In this document: positions 1-5,987 of the stretch, piece by piece
Position numbering within the stretch: the first letter of the stretch is position 1
Layout of the letters: the number at the start of each line of letters is the position of its first letter
Source: Spirochaetota bacterium
Lineage (GTDB): Bacteria > Spirochaetota > JAGLSM01 > JAKPMW01
Direction of reading: 5' to 3'
Length of the DNA: 9,064 nucleotides
Assembly: GCA_029548715.1 (NCBI GenBank)
Contig: JAKPMW010000041.1
Location: 1-9,064 of the forward strand
The notes under the pieces: generated by a model
Seen by the model: the letters and a program-made list of their open reading frames with translations, nothing else
Told to the model about the DNA's origin: nothing
Database searches by the model: none
Program-made: the position numbers and the translations under genes

Positions 1-518
1 GATCCACTGTTCCTGGCGGGGGTATCCCATCCCACGAAAAGGAATGAGGGGGATGATTTTCGGATTGCAGCAACGATATCCTGTCCGCGGTCGTGCTTGA
101 AATAGCCGTGATACGAGCCGACGATGCGCATCTCGGGGAAGCTCTTGCGCAGTGTCGTTACGGCTTTCAGGATCGTGTCAGGCTTTGAACCCAGAAAAAA
201 CAGGGTCTGCTTGTGCTCGATGGCTCCTCTCAGCACGTTCATGGAAACGTCTGCAGGTGAAAAAAACGTCGTCACCGGTTCCCCAAAGCGGCGGGCGACC
301 CAGGTTATTCCCCTTCCCTGGGGGACAAGGAGTGTTGCCGAGTTGAGGATGGCTGCCTGTTTTTTGAAAAAATGTGCCTTGATCAGGCGGATGGCTGTCA
401 CAAACGTGATGCTGGCCGCCATTTCCTGGGCAGCCATTTCGGCAATTCGTGCAAGAAGGTCTTCCATGCTGCCGGCAAAGATGCGAAACCCGAAGAGGTG
501 TGAGTATGTACGGGACAT
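1..518 (-). CDS. WecB/TagA/CpsF-family glycosyltransferase-like protein, C-terminal part outside window, apparent frameshift near 31-33
   Basis: Read on the minus strand from an ATG at 518, preceded by AAGGTG about 8 nt upstream. The protein starts MSRTYSHLFGFRIF and shows the family layout: FVTAI (39-43), a VPQGRG segment (65-70), FFLGSKPD (107-114), RKSFPEMRIVGSYHGYF (124-140) and SPSFLFVG (156-163). The family transfers ManNAc or ManNAcA-type sugars to lipid-linked intermediates at the inner membrane face. After residue 163 the expected GMGxPRQExWI motif appears only in the next reading frame, as GMGYPRQEQWI. One G is therefore missing from a G run (CCC at 31-33 on the plus strand), meaning a sequencing error or a real frameshift. 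Family catalytic residues also look replaced: the Asn of TxN is Ile43 and the Asp of PDG is Gln67, so the substrate, and even the activity, are uncertain. It lies 93 nt downstream of rsmE on the same strand. Confidence 0.75.
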   Translation of the reverse strand, partial: MSRTYSHLFGFRIFAGSMEDLLARIAEMAAQEMAASITFVTAIRLIKAHFFKKQAAILNSATLLVPQGRGITWVARRFGEPVTTFFSPADVSMNVLRGAIEHKQTLFFLGSKPDTILKAVTTLRKSFPEMRIVGSYHGYFKHDRGQDIVAAIRKSSPSFLFVGWDTPARNSG

Positions 519-540
519 GCGTGTGTCACCTTTTTCCTTC

Positions 541-578
541 GCGGGAGAAGCCGGAATACCCAGCTCGGGGCCTCCCGC
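541..578. repeat. Inverted repeat between rsmE and the glycosyltransferase gene
   Basis: GCGGGAG (541-547) and CTCCCGC (572-578) form a perfect 7-bp stem around a 24-nt loop. It lies in the 93-nt gap between the end of rsmE and the glycosyltransferase start. No T-run follows on either strand, so a rho-independent terminator is not supported. It could be a leader hairpin or could be chance in GC-rich DNA. Confidence 0.3.
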
Positions 579-611
579 ATGATTCACGTAAGCCGGCTAT
601 AATATACTGAA

Positions 612-1391
612 TCAGGGCTGGTGCACGGATGAATTACGCGAGGACCGCTGATGCCAGCGATCCCTGCAGGCGTACACCAGACTGGCCAGGCCGGCAATGG
701 CAGCGGTCTCGCTGCGGAGGATGTTGTTCCCGAGAGAGACGAGGGTAAAGCCGGCAGCGGAAAAACGCGCGGCCTCTTCGGGGGCGATTCCACCTTCGGG
801 GCCGACAGCCAGGCATATGCGCATATCTCCAGCGGGGGTCCCGGGTTCAAGGGCAGAGCGCAGGGACAGTTCGGCGTGTTCCCAGGGTAAAAGACTCAAC
901 TGGGGGCCGCTTTCGTCAAGCAGGCGGACAAGGGCATCAAATGACGTGACCTCGTCGTGAATGACGGGAGGCTTGCTCCGTTCGCACTGCTTGCAGGACT
1001 CGTATGCAATCCGTGAGAGTCTCAGGGAATGCTTGTCCTTGTTGGGGCGGACAACCGAACGTTCGAAAAAAAAGGGGATAATGGTATCGCACCCCAGTTC
1101 GGTGACCTTTTGCACAATCAGTTCGCTGCGTTGTGCCTTCAGCAGCGGAATGATCATTGTTACCGGATGGATATCCTCGGATAGCGGCTCAGCAGCAAGG
1201 ATCAGCGCTGTTGTTTCATGGGGGGAGGCGCTGAGGATTTCGCTGAGTATCAGATTGCCCTGCCGGTCGCGACAGCGAAGGGAGTCTCCGGCTGCCTTGC
1301 GGAGAACCGTTACAAGATGGCGGCTTTGATCCGGCGGGAAAGTGATCGTCTTGCCGGTAATCCATTCGGGTTCAAGCAGAAACAGGCTCAC
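612..1391 (-). CDS. rsmE: 16S rRNA (uracil(1498)-N3)-methyltransferase RsmE
   Basis: This 259-residue protein matches the usual RsmE length. RsmE is a SPOUT-class, SAM-dependent enzyme that methylates N3 of U1498 in the 30S decoding region. Visible signatures are the N-terminal PUA-like part with HLVTVLR (25-31), KVTELG (95-100), the RSVVR stretch (111-115), QCERS (135-139), and the trefoil-knot SAM site VGPEGG (196-201) with LGNNILRSETA (220-230). The start is GTG at 1391, with AGAGG 8 nt upstream and MSLFLLEPEW directly after it as expected for the family. The gene is divergent from carD across a 128-nt gap and probably heads a short transcript that continues into the glycosyltransferase gene. 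The last roughly 15 residues are polar and not conserved. Confidence 0.96.
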   Translation of the reverse strand: MSLFLLEPEWITGKTITFPPDQSRHLVTVLRKAAGDSLRCRDRQGNLILSEILSASPHETTALILAAEPLSEDIHPVTMIIPLLKAQRSELIVQKVTELGCDTIIPFFFERSVVRPNKDKHSLRLSRIAYESCKQCERSKPPVIHDEVTSFDALVRLLDESGPQLSLLPWEHAELSLRSALEPGTPAGDMRICLAVGPEGGIAPEEAARFSAAGFTLVSLGNNILRSETAAIAGLASLVYACRDRWHQRSSRNSSVHQP

Positions 1392-1417
1392 GCAGAAATC
1401 CTCTCACTGGAAAAAGC

Positions 1418-1446
1418 TTCAATTACGCCCAAATTTATGGTATATT
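1418..1446 (+). promoter_or_regulatory. Candidate promoter for carD operon (weak)
   Basis: TTCAAT (1418-1423), a 17-nt spacer and TATATT (1441-1446) lie in the rsmE/carD divergent gap. The spacing is ideal, but the -35 matches TTGACA at only 3 of 6 positions. A promoter is needed here because carD heads a plus-strand gene cluster, so position favours the call more than sequence does. Confidence 0.35.
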
Positions 1447-1462
1447 TGCTGCAAGCGCAAAT
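1444..1462. repeat. Inverted repeat, possible operator, in the divergent rsmE/carD region
   Basis: ATTTGC (1444-1449) and GCAAAT (1457-1462) are perfect 6-bp arms separated by 7 nt. The repeat overlaps the candidate carD -10 element and the expected transcription start. This is a typical position for a regulator site, but the arms are short and no regulator is identified. Confidence 0.3.
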
Positions 1463-1480
1463 TTTTCGCGATCCTGCCCG

Positions 1481-1500
1481 GCCCCTGGGGCGGGGTCCCC
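1481..1500 (+). repeat. Adjacent GC-rich palindromes in the carD leader
   Basis: GCCCCTGGGGC (1481-1491) is a perfect palindrome with one central base. GGGGTCCCC (1492-1500) is a second one directly after it. The G-rich and C-rich arms can pair in alternative ways, and the block ends about 10 nt before the carD ribosome binding site. Local folding could affect carD translation, but this is inference only. Confidence 0.3.
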
Positions 1501-1519
1501 GATACGAACGGAGAGTCCA

Positions 1520-2044
1520 ATGCGGTTTGCCCCTGGCGACAAGGTTGTCTATCCCCTTCATGGCGTTGGTTGTGTCGAACGACTCGAAAAGCGGGAGGTT
1601 TTGGGTAACGAGCAGATGTACTACATCATCCGGATAGCCAGTGATGATATGACTGTCATGATCCCTGTGGAACGTTCTGATGAGCTTGGGCTGCGTGGTA
1701 TCGTGGGCAAAAAGGATGTGGATCTTGCACTCGATATCCTTGTGAAAAAGTGCAATGCCGGTATGGATGACGACTGGAAGGCCCGCTTCAACATGAACAA
1801 GGACAAGATCCGGACCGGGTCCATCTTTGAGGTTTCCGAGGTTGTGCGTAACCTTTTCCAGCGCAGCAAGGACAAGGAGCTTTCCAGTTCCGAAAAAAAG
1901 CTTTATGAAAGTGCATACCAGCTCCTTGTTGACGAGATATCACTCCGCCTTGAGTCCGAACGCTCTGTGGTCGAGGACATGATTGCCGAAAAGCTCGAAG
2001 AAGGTCAAAAGCGTGCTGCCCGGCGAAAGAAGAAGACAACATGA
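1520..2044 (+). CDS. carD: CarD/CdnL-family RNA polymerase-binding transcription regulator
   Basis: The protein has 174 residues, slightly longer than typical CarD (about 160). The N-terminal Tudor-like RNA polymerase-interacting domain (about 1-60) shows FAPGDKVVYPLHGVGCVE and a YYIIRI strand. It is followed by a helical DNA-binding domain with DDDWKARFNMNKDKIRTGS (83-101). Trp86 sits where the CarD wedge tryptophan inserts at the upstream edge of the -10 element (W85 in M. tuberculosis, W86 in Thermus, from memory). CarD stabilises open promoter complexes, often at rRNA and growth genes. The tail (about 160-174) is strongly basic. GGAGAG (1510-1515) just before the ATG fixes the start. The stop overlaps the next gene by ATGA, implying translational coupling. 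A TRCF-type helicase is excluded by length. Confidence 0.93.
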   Translation: MRFAPGDKVVYPLHGVGCVERLEKREVLGNEQMYYIIRIASDDMTVMIPVERSDELGLRGIVGKKDVDLALDILVKKCNAGMDDDWKARFNMNKDKIRTGSIFEVSEVVRNLFQRSKDKELSSSEKKLYESAYQLLVDEISLRLESERSVVEDMIAEKLEEGQKRAARRKKKTT

Positions 2045-3060
2045 ACCGGCGGCAGATTGTTCGTGAAGTACTCCTCTTTGCGTCTGTTCTGGCGGGAGTG
2101 CTGACGTACAGTCTGCTTGTCGAGATGAAGTCCCTCAAGCATCTGCCCTTTTTGAAGTCCCGGGGGGATGTGGTCCTGTTTTTTTGTGCAATGACGGCAG
2201 GGGCCTGGCTTCTCGTGTACCTCTTGCGCAGAATCGGCGGCAAGAGGATTTTTTTTGCCTTTATCGGTTTGCTATCCGGTCGTTTTGCCTCGGAAGTCAT
2301 CAATCTTGTTTTTATCCCCAAGGGTGTACCGTTTTTTGACGTTGTGCTGGACGTGTTCTGCATCGCTGCGGCCCTCTTCCTGTCCCTGCGGTTCGCACGT
2401 TCCGTGGTCTCCAGGCCAACCTTTCCCTTTCTCGGGTTTGATGCGGGGCGCAAGACCGATGTCCATGCCCGGCCCAAGGTGGTTGACACCAGTGTGGTGA
2501 TTGATGGACGCATCGCAGACGTCATGGATGCCGGATTTATCGAGGGGACATTCATTGTCCCCGAGTTTGTTCTGACCGAGCTGCAGCAGATTGCCGATTC
2601 ACCGGATGCAATCAAGCGCAGCCGGGGACGCCGTGGTCTTGACATGCTTAACAGGATGAAGTCGTCGCCAAATTGTTCGGTTGTTATTACCGACATGGAT
2701 TTCCCCAGCATTCCGGAAGTCGATTCAAAACTGGTTGAGCTGGCCCTGAGAAACAATGCCATGCTCTTGACCAATGATTTCAATCTCAACAAGATTGCAG
2801 CGCTCAAGGGTATCCGGGTGCTCAATATTAACGAGCTGGCCAATGCGCTCAAATCGAGTGTTTTGCCCGGCGAAGAAATGACTGTTACGGTAATCAAGGA
2901 AGGCAAGGACCCCAACCAGGGTATTGCCTATCTCGATGACGGCACAATGATCGTTGTCGATAAAGGCCGCGGGTACATCAACCAGCGGATTTCTGTTATG
3001 GTCACAAGTGTTTTTCAGACCCCGGCCGGCCGCATGATTTTTGCGCATCCCATCAAATAG
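2041..3060 (+). CDS. yacL: YacL-like membrane-anchored PIN and TRAM domain protein (predicted RNase)
   Basis: This 339-residue protein has the YacL architecture. The N-terminal membrane region has hydrophobic stretches at about 10-27, 44-62, 69-92 and 98-118. A PIN nuclease domain follows (about 146-262), then a TRAM domain (about 275-338). PIN acidic residues are visible: Asp149 in VVDTS, Glu180 in VLTELQQ, Asp228 in EVDSKLVELA and Asp246 in TNDFNLNK, all consistent with metal-dependent RNA cleavage. RNA binding by TRAM and tethering to the membrane are inferred from the family. The ATG overlaps the carD stop (ATGA), with only a purine-rich stretch upstream, so translation is probably coupled to carD. 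From memory, carD next to yacL is also seen in Firmicutes, where ispD and ispF follow; here ackA follows instead. The RNA target is unknown. Confidence 0.9.
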   Translation: MNRRQIVREVLLFASVLAGVLTYSLLVEMKSLKHLPFLKSRGDVVLFFCAMTAGAWLLVYLLRRIGGKRIFFAFIGLLSGRFASEVINLVFIPKGVPFFDVVLDVFCIAAALFLSLRFARSVVSRPTFPFLGFDAGRKTDVHARPKVVDTSVVIDGRIADVMDAGFIEGTFIVPEFVLTELQQIADSPDAIKRSRGRRGLDMLNRMKSSPNCSVVITDMDFPSIPEVDSKLVELALRNNAMLLTNDFNLNKIAALKGIRVLNINELANALKSSVLPGEEMTVTVIKEGKDPNQGIAYLDDGTMIVVDKGRGYINQRISVMVTSVFQTPAGRMIFAHPIK

Positions 3061-3095
3061 GGTACGCACAAACGCGGAAAAACAGGTGTCATTCC

Positions 3096-3116
3096 GCAGG
3101 AGGCCAAGCTTCCTGC
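3096..3116 (+). promoter_or_regulatory. Strong hairpin between yacL and ackA
   Basis: GCAGGAGGC and GCTTCCTGC form a 9-bp stem with one G-U pair and a CAA loop, immediately upstream of the ackA ribosome binding site region. No T-run follows, so it is not a standard terminator. It may protect or process the mRNA, or set differential expression between yacL and ackA. Confidence 0.4.
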
Positions 3117-3137
3117 ATGAGACGAAAGAGGTCGGGC

Positions 3138-4349
3138 ATGTATATTCTTGTTTTGAACAGTGGTTCATCATCGGTCAAGTACCAGCTTGTGTCCATCAAG
3201 GACGATTCAATCGCGACCAGGGGCTGCGTTGAAAAAATCGGCAGTAAGGAAGCCATCCACACATACAGTGCCGGCGAGCAGGGCAAGCTCAAGGAAGTGC
3301 ATCCTATCAGCAATCACGAAGAGGCTCTCTCGGTCATTTTCAGGGCGCTGACCAATCCGGCACACCCTGTCATTTCCGATCTCAAGCAGATTGCAGCGGT
3401 TGGACACCGGGTTGTTCATGGAGGGGCGAAGTTTACCGAAACGGTGGTGGTCACCGAAGAAGTCATCAAGGATATACGTGAGTGCATCGAACTCGGTCCG
3501 TTGCACAATCCCCACAACCTCAAGGGCATTGATGTCTGCATGCGGCTCTTGCCCGGTACTCCCCAGCTGGCGGTATTTGACACGGCCTTTCACCAGACGA
3601 TGCCCGAGCATGCCTACCTGTATGCGCTGCCCTATGTCTTTTACACCCGGCATCGCGTGCGGCGGTACGGGTTTCACGGGACTTCCCATCGCTACATTAC
3701 GGAAAGAACTGCAGCGGTACTCAACAAGGCGCAAAAGAATCTCAATATCGTGAGTTGTCACCTTGGAAATGGTTCAAGCATCTGTGCCGTCCGTGGCGGA
3801 AAAAGCGTTGATACCTCAATGGGATTTACCCCCCTTGAGGGCTTGATCATGGGAACACGCTCCGGCGATATGGATCCTGCCATCATCCAGTACATCATGC
3901 ACAAGGAAAACTACACCATCCAGGAAGTTGATTCGCTCCTCAACAAGCAAAGCGGACTCCTTGGAATTTCGGGTGCCACCAACGATCTGCGCGAGCTCTT
4001 TGCCCTGGCTGAAAAAAAGGACCAGCGCGCCAGTCTTGCCATCCAGATGATGGTGTACCGGCTGAAAAAGTACATAGCATCCTATATGGGCGTGCTGAAC
4101 GGCGAAGTTGATGCTGTCGTATTTACAGCGGGAATAGGTGAAAACAACGCCTACGTTCGTGAGCAGGCAGTTGAAGGTCTTGAGTTCATGGGAATCAAGA
4201 TCGACAAAAAGAAAAACAGGGCAGCCGAGGGTGAGGCGGATGTGGCAACCGCAGATTCGAGGGTGCGCATCCTCGTGATTCCCACCAACGAGGAGCTCTT
4301 GATTGCCAAGGACGCGGCAGCGTATGTGCGCAAGCGCCGTGGAAACTGA
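3138..4349 (+). CDS. ackA: Acetate kinase
   Basis: AckA interconverts acetyl phosphate plus ADP with acetate plus ATP, the substrate-level phosphorylation step of acetate fermentation in the cytoplasm. The 403-residue length is typical. ASKHA-fold signatures are present: NSGSSSVKY (7-15), GHRVVHGG (89-96), FDTAFH (147-152), YGFHGTSH (177-184), HLGNGSS (208-214), MGTRSGDMDP (238-247) and FTAGIGEN (329-336). Catalytic residues known from Methanosarcina acetate kinase are all matched: Arg91, Asp148, His180, Arg241 and Glu385 (Glu384 there). An in-frame ATG exists at 3117, but the ATG at 3138 is preferred: AAGAGG lies 6 nt upstream and MYILVLNSGSSS begins like the family. It follows yacL by 77 nt, and folD starts 17 nt downstream. 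No pta is present in the window. Confidence 0.97.
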   Translation: MYILVLNSGSSSVKYQLVSIKDDSIATRGCVEKIGSKEAIHTYSAGEQGKLKEVHPISNHEEALSVIFRALTNPAHPVISDLKQIAAVGHRVVHGGAKFTETVVVTEEVIKDIRECIELGPLHNPHNLKGIDVCMRLLPGTPQLAVFDTAFHQTMPEHAYLYALPYVFYTRHRVRRYGFHGTSHRYITERTAAVLNKAQKNLNIVSCHLGNGSSICAVRGGKSVDTSMGFTPLEGLIMGTRSGDMDPAIIQYIMHKENYTIQEVDSLLNKQSGLLGISGATNDLRELFALAEKKDQRASLAIQMMVYRLKKYIASYMGVLNGEVDAVVFTAGIGENNAYVREQAVEGLEFMGIKIDKKKNRAAEGEADVATADSRVRILVIPTNEELLIAKDAAAYVRKRRGN

Positions 4350-4366
4350 GACTTCCGGGAGACAGT

Positions 4367-5218
4367 ATGACAGCGAAGATACTGGACGGCAAGGCACCGG
4401 CTGCCCGAATCTTTGACGGGATTCGCAAGGCAGTGGAGGTTTCGCCCGTCAGGCCTGGCCTGGCCGTCATCCAGGTTGGTGTTGACCCGGCCTCAAGTGT
4501 CTACGTCAACATGAAGGAGCGACGCTGTGTCGAGTGCGGAATCCTTTCACGGGTATACCGGCTTCCGCAGGAAACAACACAGGCCGAGCTGCTTGATCTG
4601 ATCCGTCAGCTCAATGGCGATTCGGCCATTCACGGGATTCTTGTCCAGTCCCCGCTTCCCGGCCAGATCGACGAGCATGCCGTCATTGACGTGATCAGTC
4701 CTGACAAGGATGCTGACTGCTTTCACCCGTACAACGTTGGCCGGCTGGTTTCCGGCAATCCCTCTGTGCTGCCATGCACACCTGCCGGTGCCATGCAGAT
4801 GCTCAAGTACCACGGAATTTCTGCAGCTGGCCGGCGGGCCCTGGTGGTCGGGCGCAGCAATATAGTCGGCAAGCCCCTGGGACTGCTGCTGCTGGCTGCC
4901 AATGCCACTGTCGGGTGGGCGCATTCGCAGACACGGGACCTGGGCGCCCTCTGTCGCGAGGCGGATCTCCTTTTTGTTGCCGTCGGTAAACCAGGGTTTG
5001 TCACGGCCGACATGGTCCGGGAGGGGGCGGTGGTAGTCGATGTCGGGATCAACCGGATTGCCCAGGCTGACGGGTATACCCTGGTTGGAGATGTTGACTA
5101 TCAGGCGGTCGCTGAAAAAGCCTCGTGGATCACTCCGGTACCCGGTGGTGTTGGGGCCATGACCATAGCCATGCTGCTCGAAAATTGCCTGCGCCTGGCT
5201 GGAATCAGGCTGCCATGA
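4367..5218 (+). CDS. folD: Bifunctional methylenetetrahydrofolate dehydrogenase/methenyltetrahydrofolate cyclohydrolase FolD
   Basis: FolD converts 5,10-methylene-THF to 10-formyl-THF through methenyl-THF using NAD(P)+, feeding purine and formyl-Met synthesis or, in acetogens, running in reverse. The 283 residues match the family. Visible sites are Tyr46 and Lys50 in SSVYVNMKERR (catalytic lysine), VQSPLP (93-98), KDADCFHP (114-121) with Asp117, PCTPAGAMQML (136-146), the nucleotide-binding GRSNIVGKP (162-170), VDVGINR and ITPVPGGVGAMT (255-266). Some normally conserved positions differ: Leu to Ser95 in QLPLP, Gly to Cys118 in KDxDGFHP, and Pro to Ala264 in GGVGPMT. The catalytic residues remain, so activity is expected. 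The ATG has GGGAG 5 nt upstream. The stop overlaps the rsmI start. Confidence 0.96.
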   Translation: MTAKILDGKAPAARIFDGIRKAVEVSPVRPGLAVIQVGVDPASSVYVNMKERRCVECGILSRVYRLPQETTQAELLDLIRQLNGDSAIHGILVQSPLPGQIDEHAVIDVISPDKDADCFHPYNVGRLVSGNPSVLPCTPAGAMQMLKYHGISAAGRRALVVGRSNIVGKPLGLLLLAANATVGWAHSQTRDLGALCREADLLFVAVGKPGFVTADMVREGAVVVDVGINRIAQADGYTLVGDVDYQAVAEKASWITPVPGGVGAMTIAMLLENCLRLAGIRLP

Positions 5219-5931
5219 GCGATACGTCCGCCTGCCTGTACATTGCCGCCACACCGATCGGCAACCTTGAAGACCTGACCCTGCGGACGATTCGGGTTCT
5301 TGGAGAATGTGATCTTGTGGTATGTGAGGATACGAGACGGACTCTGGCTCTTCTCAACCATCTGGGCTTCAAAAAGGAACTTGAGTCCTGCCATGCGCAT
5401 ACCCCGCAGTCAAAGATTGAAAGGCTGGCCGGCAGGATTGCAGGGTCGGGAAGCCAGGCTGTCTTTGTCACCGATGGGGGGACTCCCGGGATTTCTGATC
5501 CCGGAGCGGCCCTGGTTCGTGCCTGCAGGTCTCTGGGGATACAGGTGATTCCCCTGCCGGGGCCGTCTGCCCTGGCTGCGGCTCTTTCGGTATCCGGGGC
5601 GCCCTCAAACAATGTGGTTTTTGCCGGTTTTTTACCCCTTAAGCCGGGCAAGCGGAGAAAGGCCCTGGCCGGTGTGCTTGAACACCATCCGACAGTGGTC
5701 TGCTATGAATCCCCCTGGAGAATTCGTGCCCTGCTTGCGGACATTGCAGCAGTCTGTCCGGGGGCCCATGTTCTGATAGCCCGTGAAATGACGAAAGTGC
5801 ATGAAGAGTACATTGAGTGGAAGGCCGAGGGCGAACCTCCCGAGATTACCCAAAAAGGTGAGTGCACCGTTGTTGTACATGCCATGGGACCGGTTGACAC
5901 CATGACGCAGGAAGACCAAAATGTCGAATAA
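5215..5931 (+). CDS. rsmI: 16S rRNA (cytidine(1402)-2'-O)-methyltransferase RsmI, short form
   Basis: RsmI 2'-O-methylates C1402 of 16S rRNA in the decoding centre using SAM. The tetrapyrrole-methylase fold is recognised by ATPIGNLEDLTLRT (11-24), CEDTRRT (37-43), VTDGGTPGISDPG (85-97), LPGPSA (114-119), FAGFLP (136-141), YESPWR (164-169) and AREMTKVHEEY (189-199). The start is the ATG at 5215, which overlaps the folD stop as ATGA. A longer reading from 5125 adds 30 residues inside folD with no family match. At 238 residues it lacks the small C-terminal extension of E. coli RsmI (about 286), leaving only the catalytic domain. The usual DAGTPG motif reads DGGTPG. It ends the carD-to-rsmI run, 56 nt before flgM. 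Confidence 0.95.
   Translation: MSDTSACLYIAATPIGNLEDLTLRTIRVLGECDLVVCEDTRRTLALLNHLGFKKELESCHAHTPQSKIERLAGRIAGSGSQAVFVTDGGTPGISDPGAALVRACRSLGIQVIPLPGPSALAAALSVSGAPSNNVVFAGFLPLKPGKRRKALAGVLEHHPTVVCYESPWRIRALLADIAAVCPGAHVLIAREMTKVHEEYIEWKAEGEPPEITQKGECTVVVHAMGPVDTMTQEDQNVE
5894..5922 (+). promoter_or_regulatory. Possible sigma-70-type promoter inside the rsmI 3' end, reading into flgM
   Basis: A perfect TTGACA (5894-5899), a 17-nt spacer and CAAAAT (5917-5922, 4 of 6 to TATAAT) lie in the last codons of rsmI. The predicted start would be near 5929, about 60 nt before flgM. The -35 could also occur by chance because it encodes Val-Asp. Confidence 0.3.
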
Positions 5932-5936
5932 ATGCT

Positions 5937-5963
5937 TAACTTTTTGCCTGATTGCTCCGATAT
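5937..5963 (+). promoter_or_regulatory. Sigma-28 (FliA-type) promoter of flgM
   Basis: TAACTTTT (5937-5944), an 11-nt spacer and TCCGATAT (5956-5963) match the sigma-28 consensus TAAAGTTT-N11-GCCGATAA at 12 of 16 positions with exact spacing. It starts 6 nt after the rsmI stop and ends 24 nt before the flgM ATG. This is the expected position for autoregulated anti-sigma-28 expression. Confidence 0.7.
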
Positions 5964-5987
5964 TCGGGAGAGAGAAAGGAGTTCGCC

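Noticed and set aside
124..582. 152-codon plus-strand open frame at the left edge
   Set aside because: It is the complement of the glycosyltransferase reading, which shows family motifs. The plus-strand protein shows none.
585..611. TATAAT at about 598-603 on the plus strand, considered as a promoter
   Set aside because: No suitable -35 lies at normal spacing, and it would read antisense into rsmE with no gene downstream.
961..1637. Plus-strand open frames overlapping rsmE and the carD leader
   Set aside because: They lie opposite clear RsmE motifs and run out of frame through the carD start, with no family resemblance.
1788..2915. 375-codon open frame on the minus strand antisense to yacL
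   Set aside because: The protein is Ser/Arg/Thr-rich and matches no known family. The plus-strand PIN/TRAM protein fully explains the region, so this is a codon-bias shadow.
2950..2970. GTCGATAA in yacL resembling a sigma-28 -10 element
   Set aside because: The -35 position reads TGAC, a poor match, and the site is within conserved TRAM coding sequence.
3816..4397. 193-codon minus-strand open frame opposite ackA and the folD start
   Set aside because: It lies opposite strongly conserved acetate kinase motifs and has no recognisable domains or ribosome binding site.
4547..5254. 235-codon minus-strand open frame opposite folD
   Set aside because: It is antisense to conserved FolD motifs and has no independent coding evidence.
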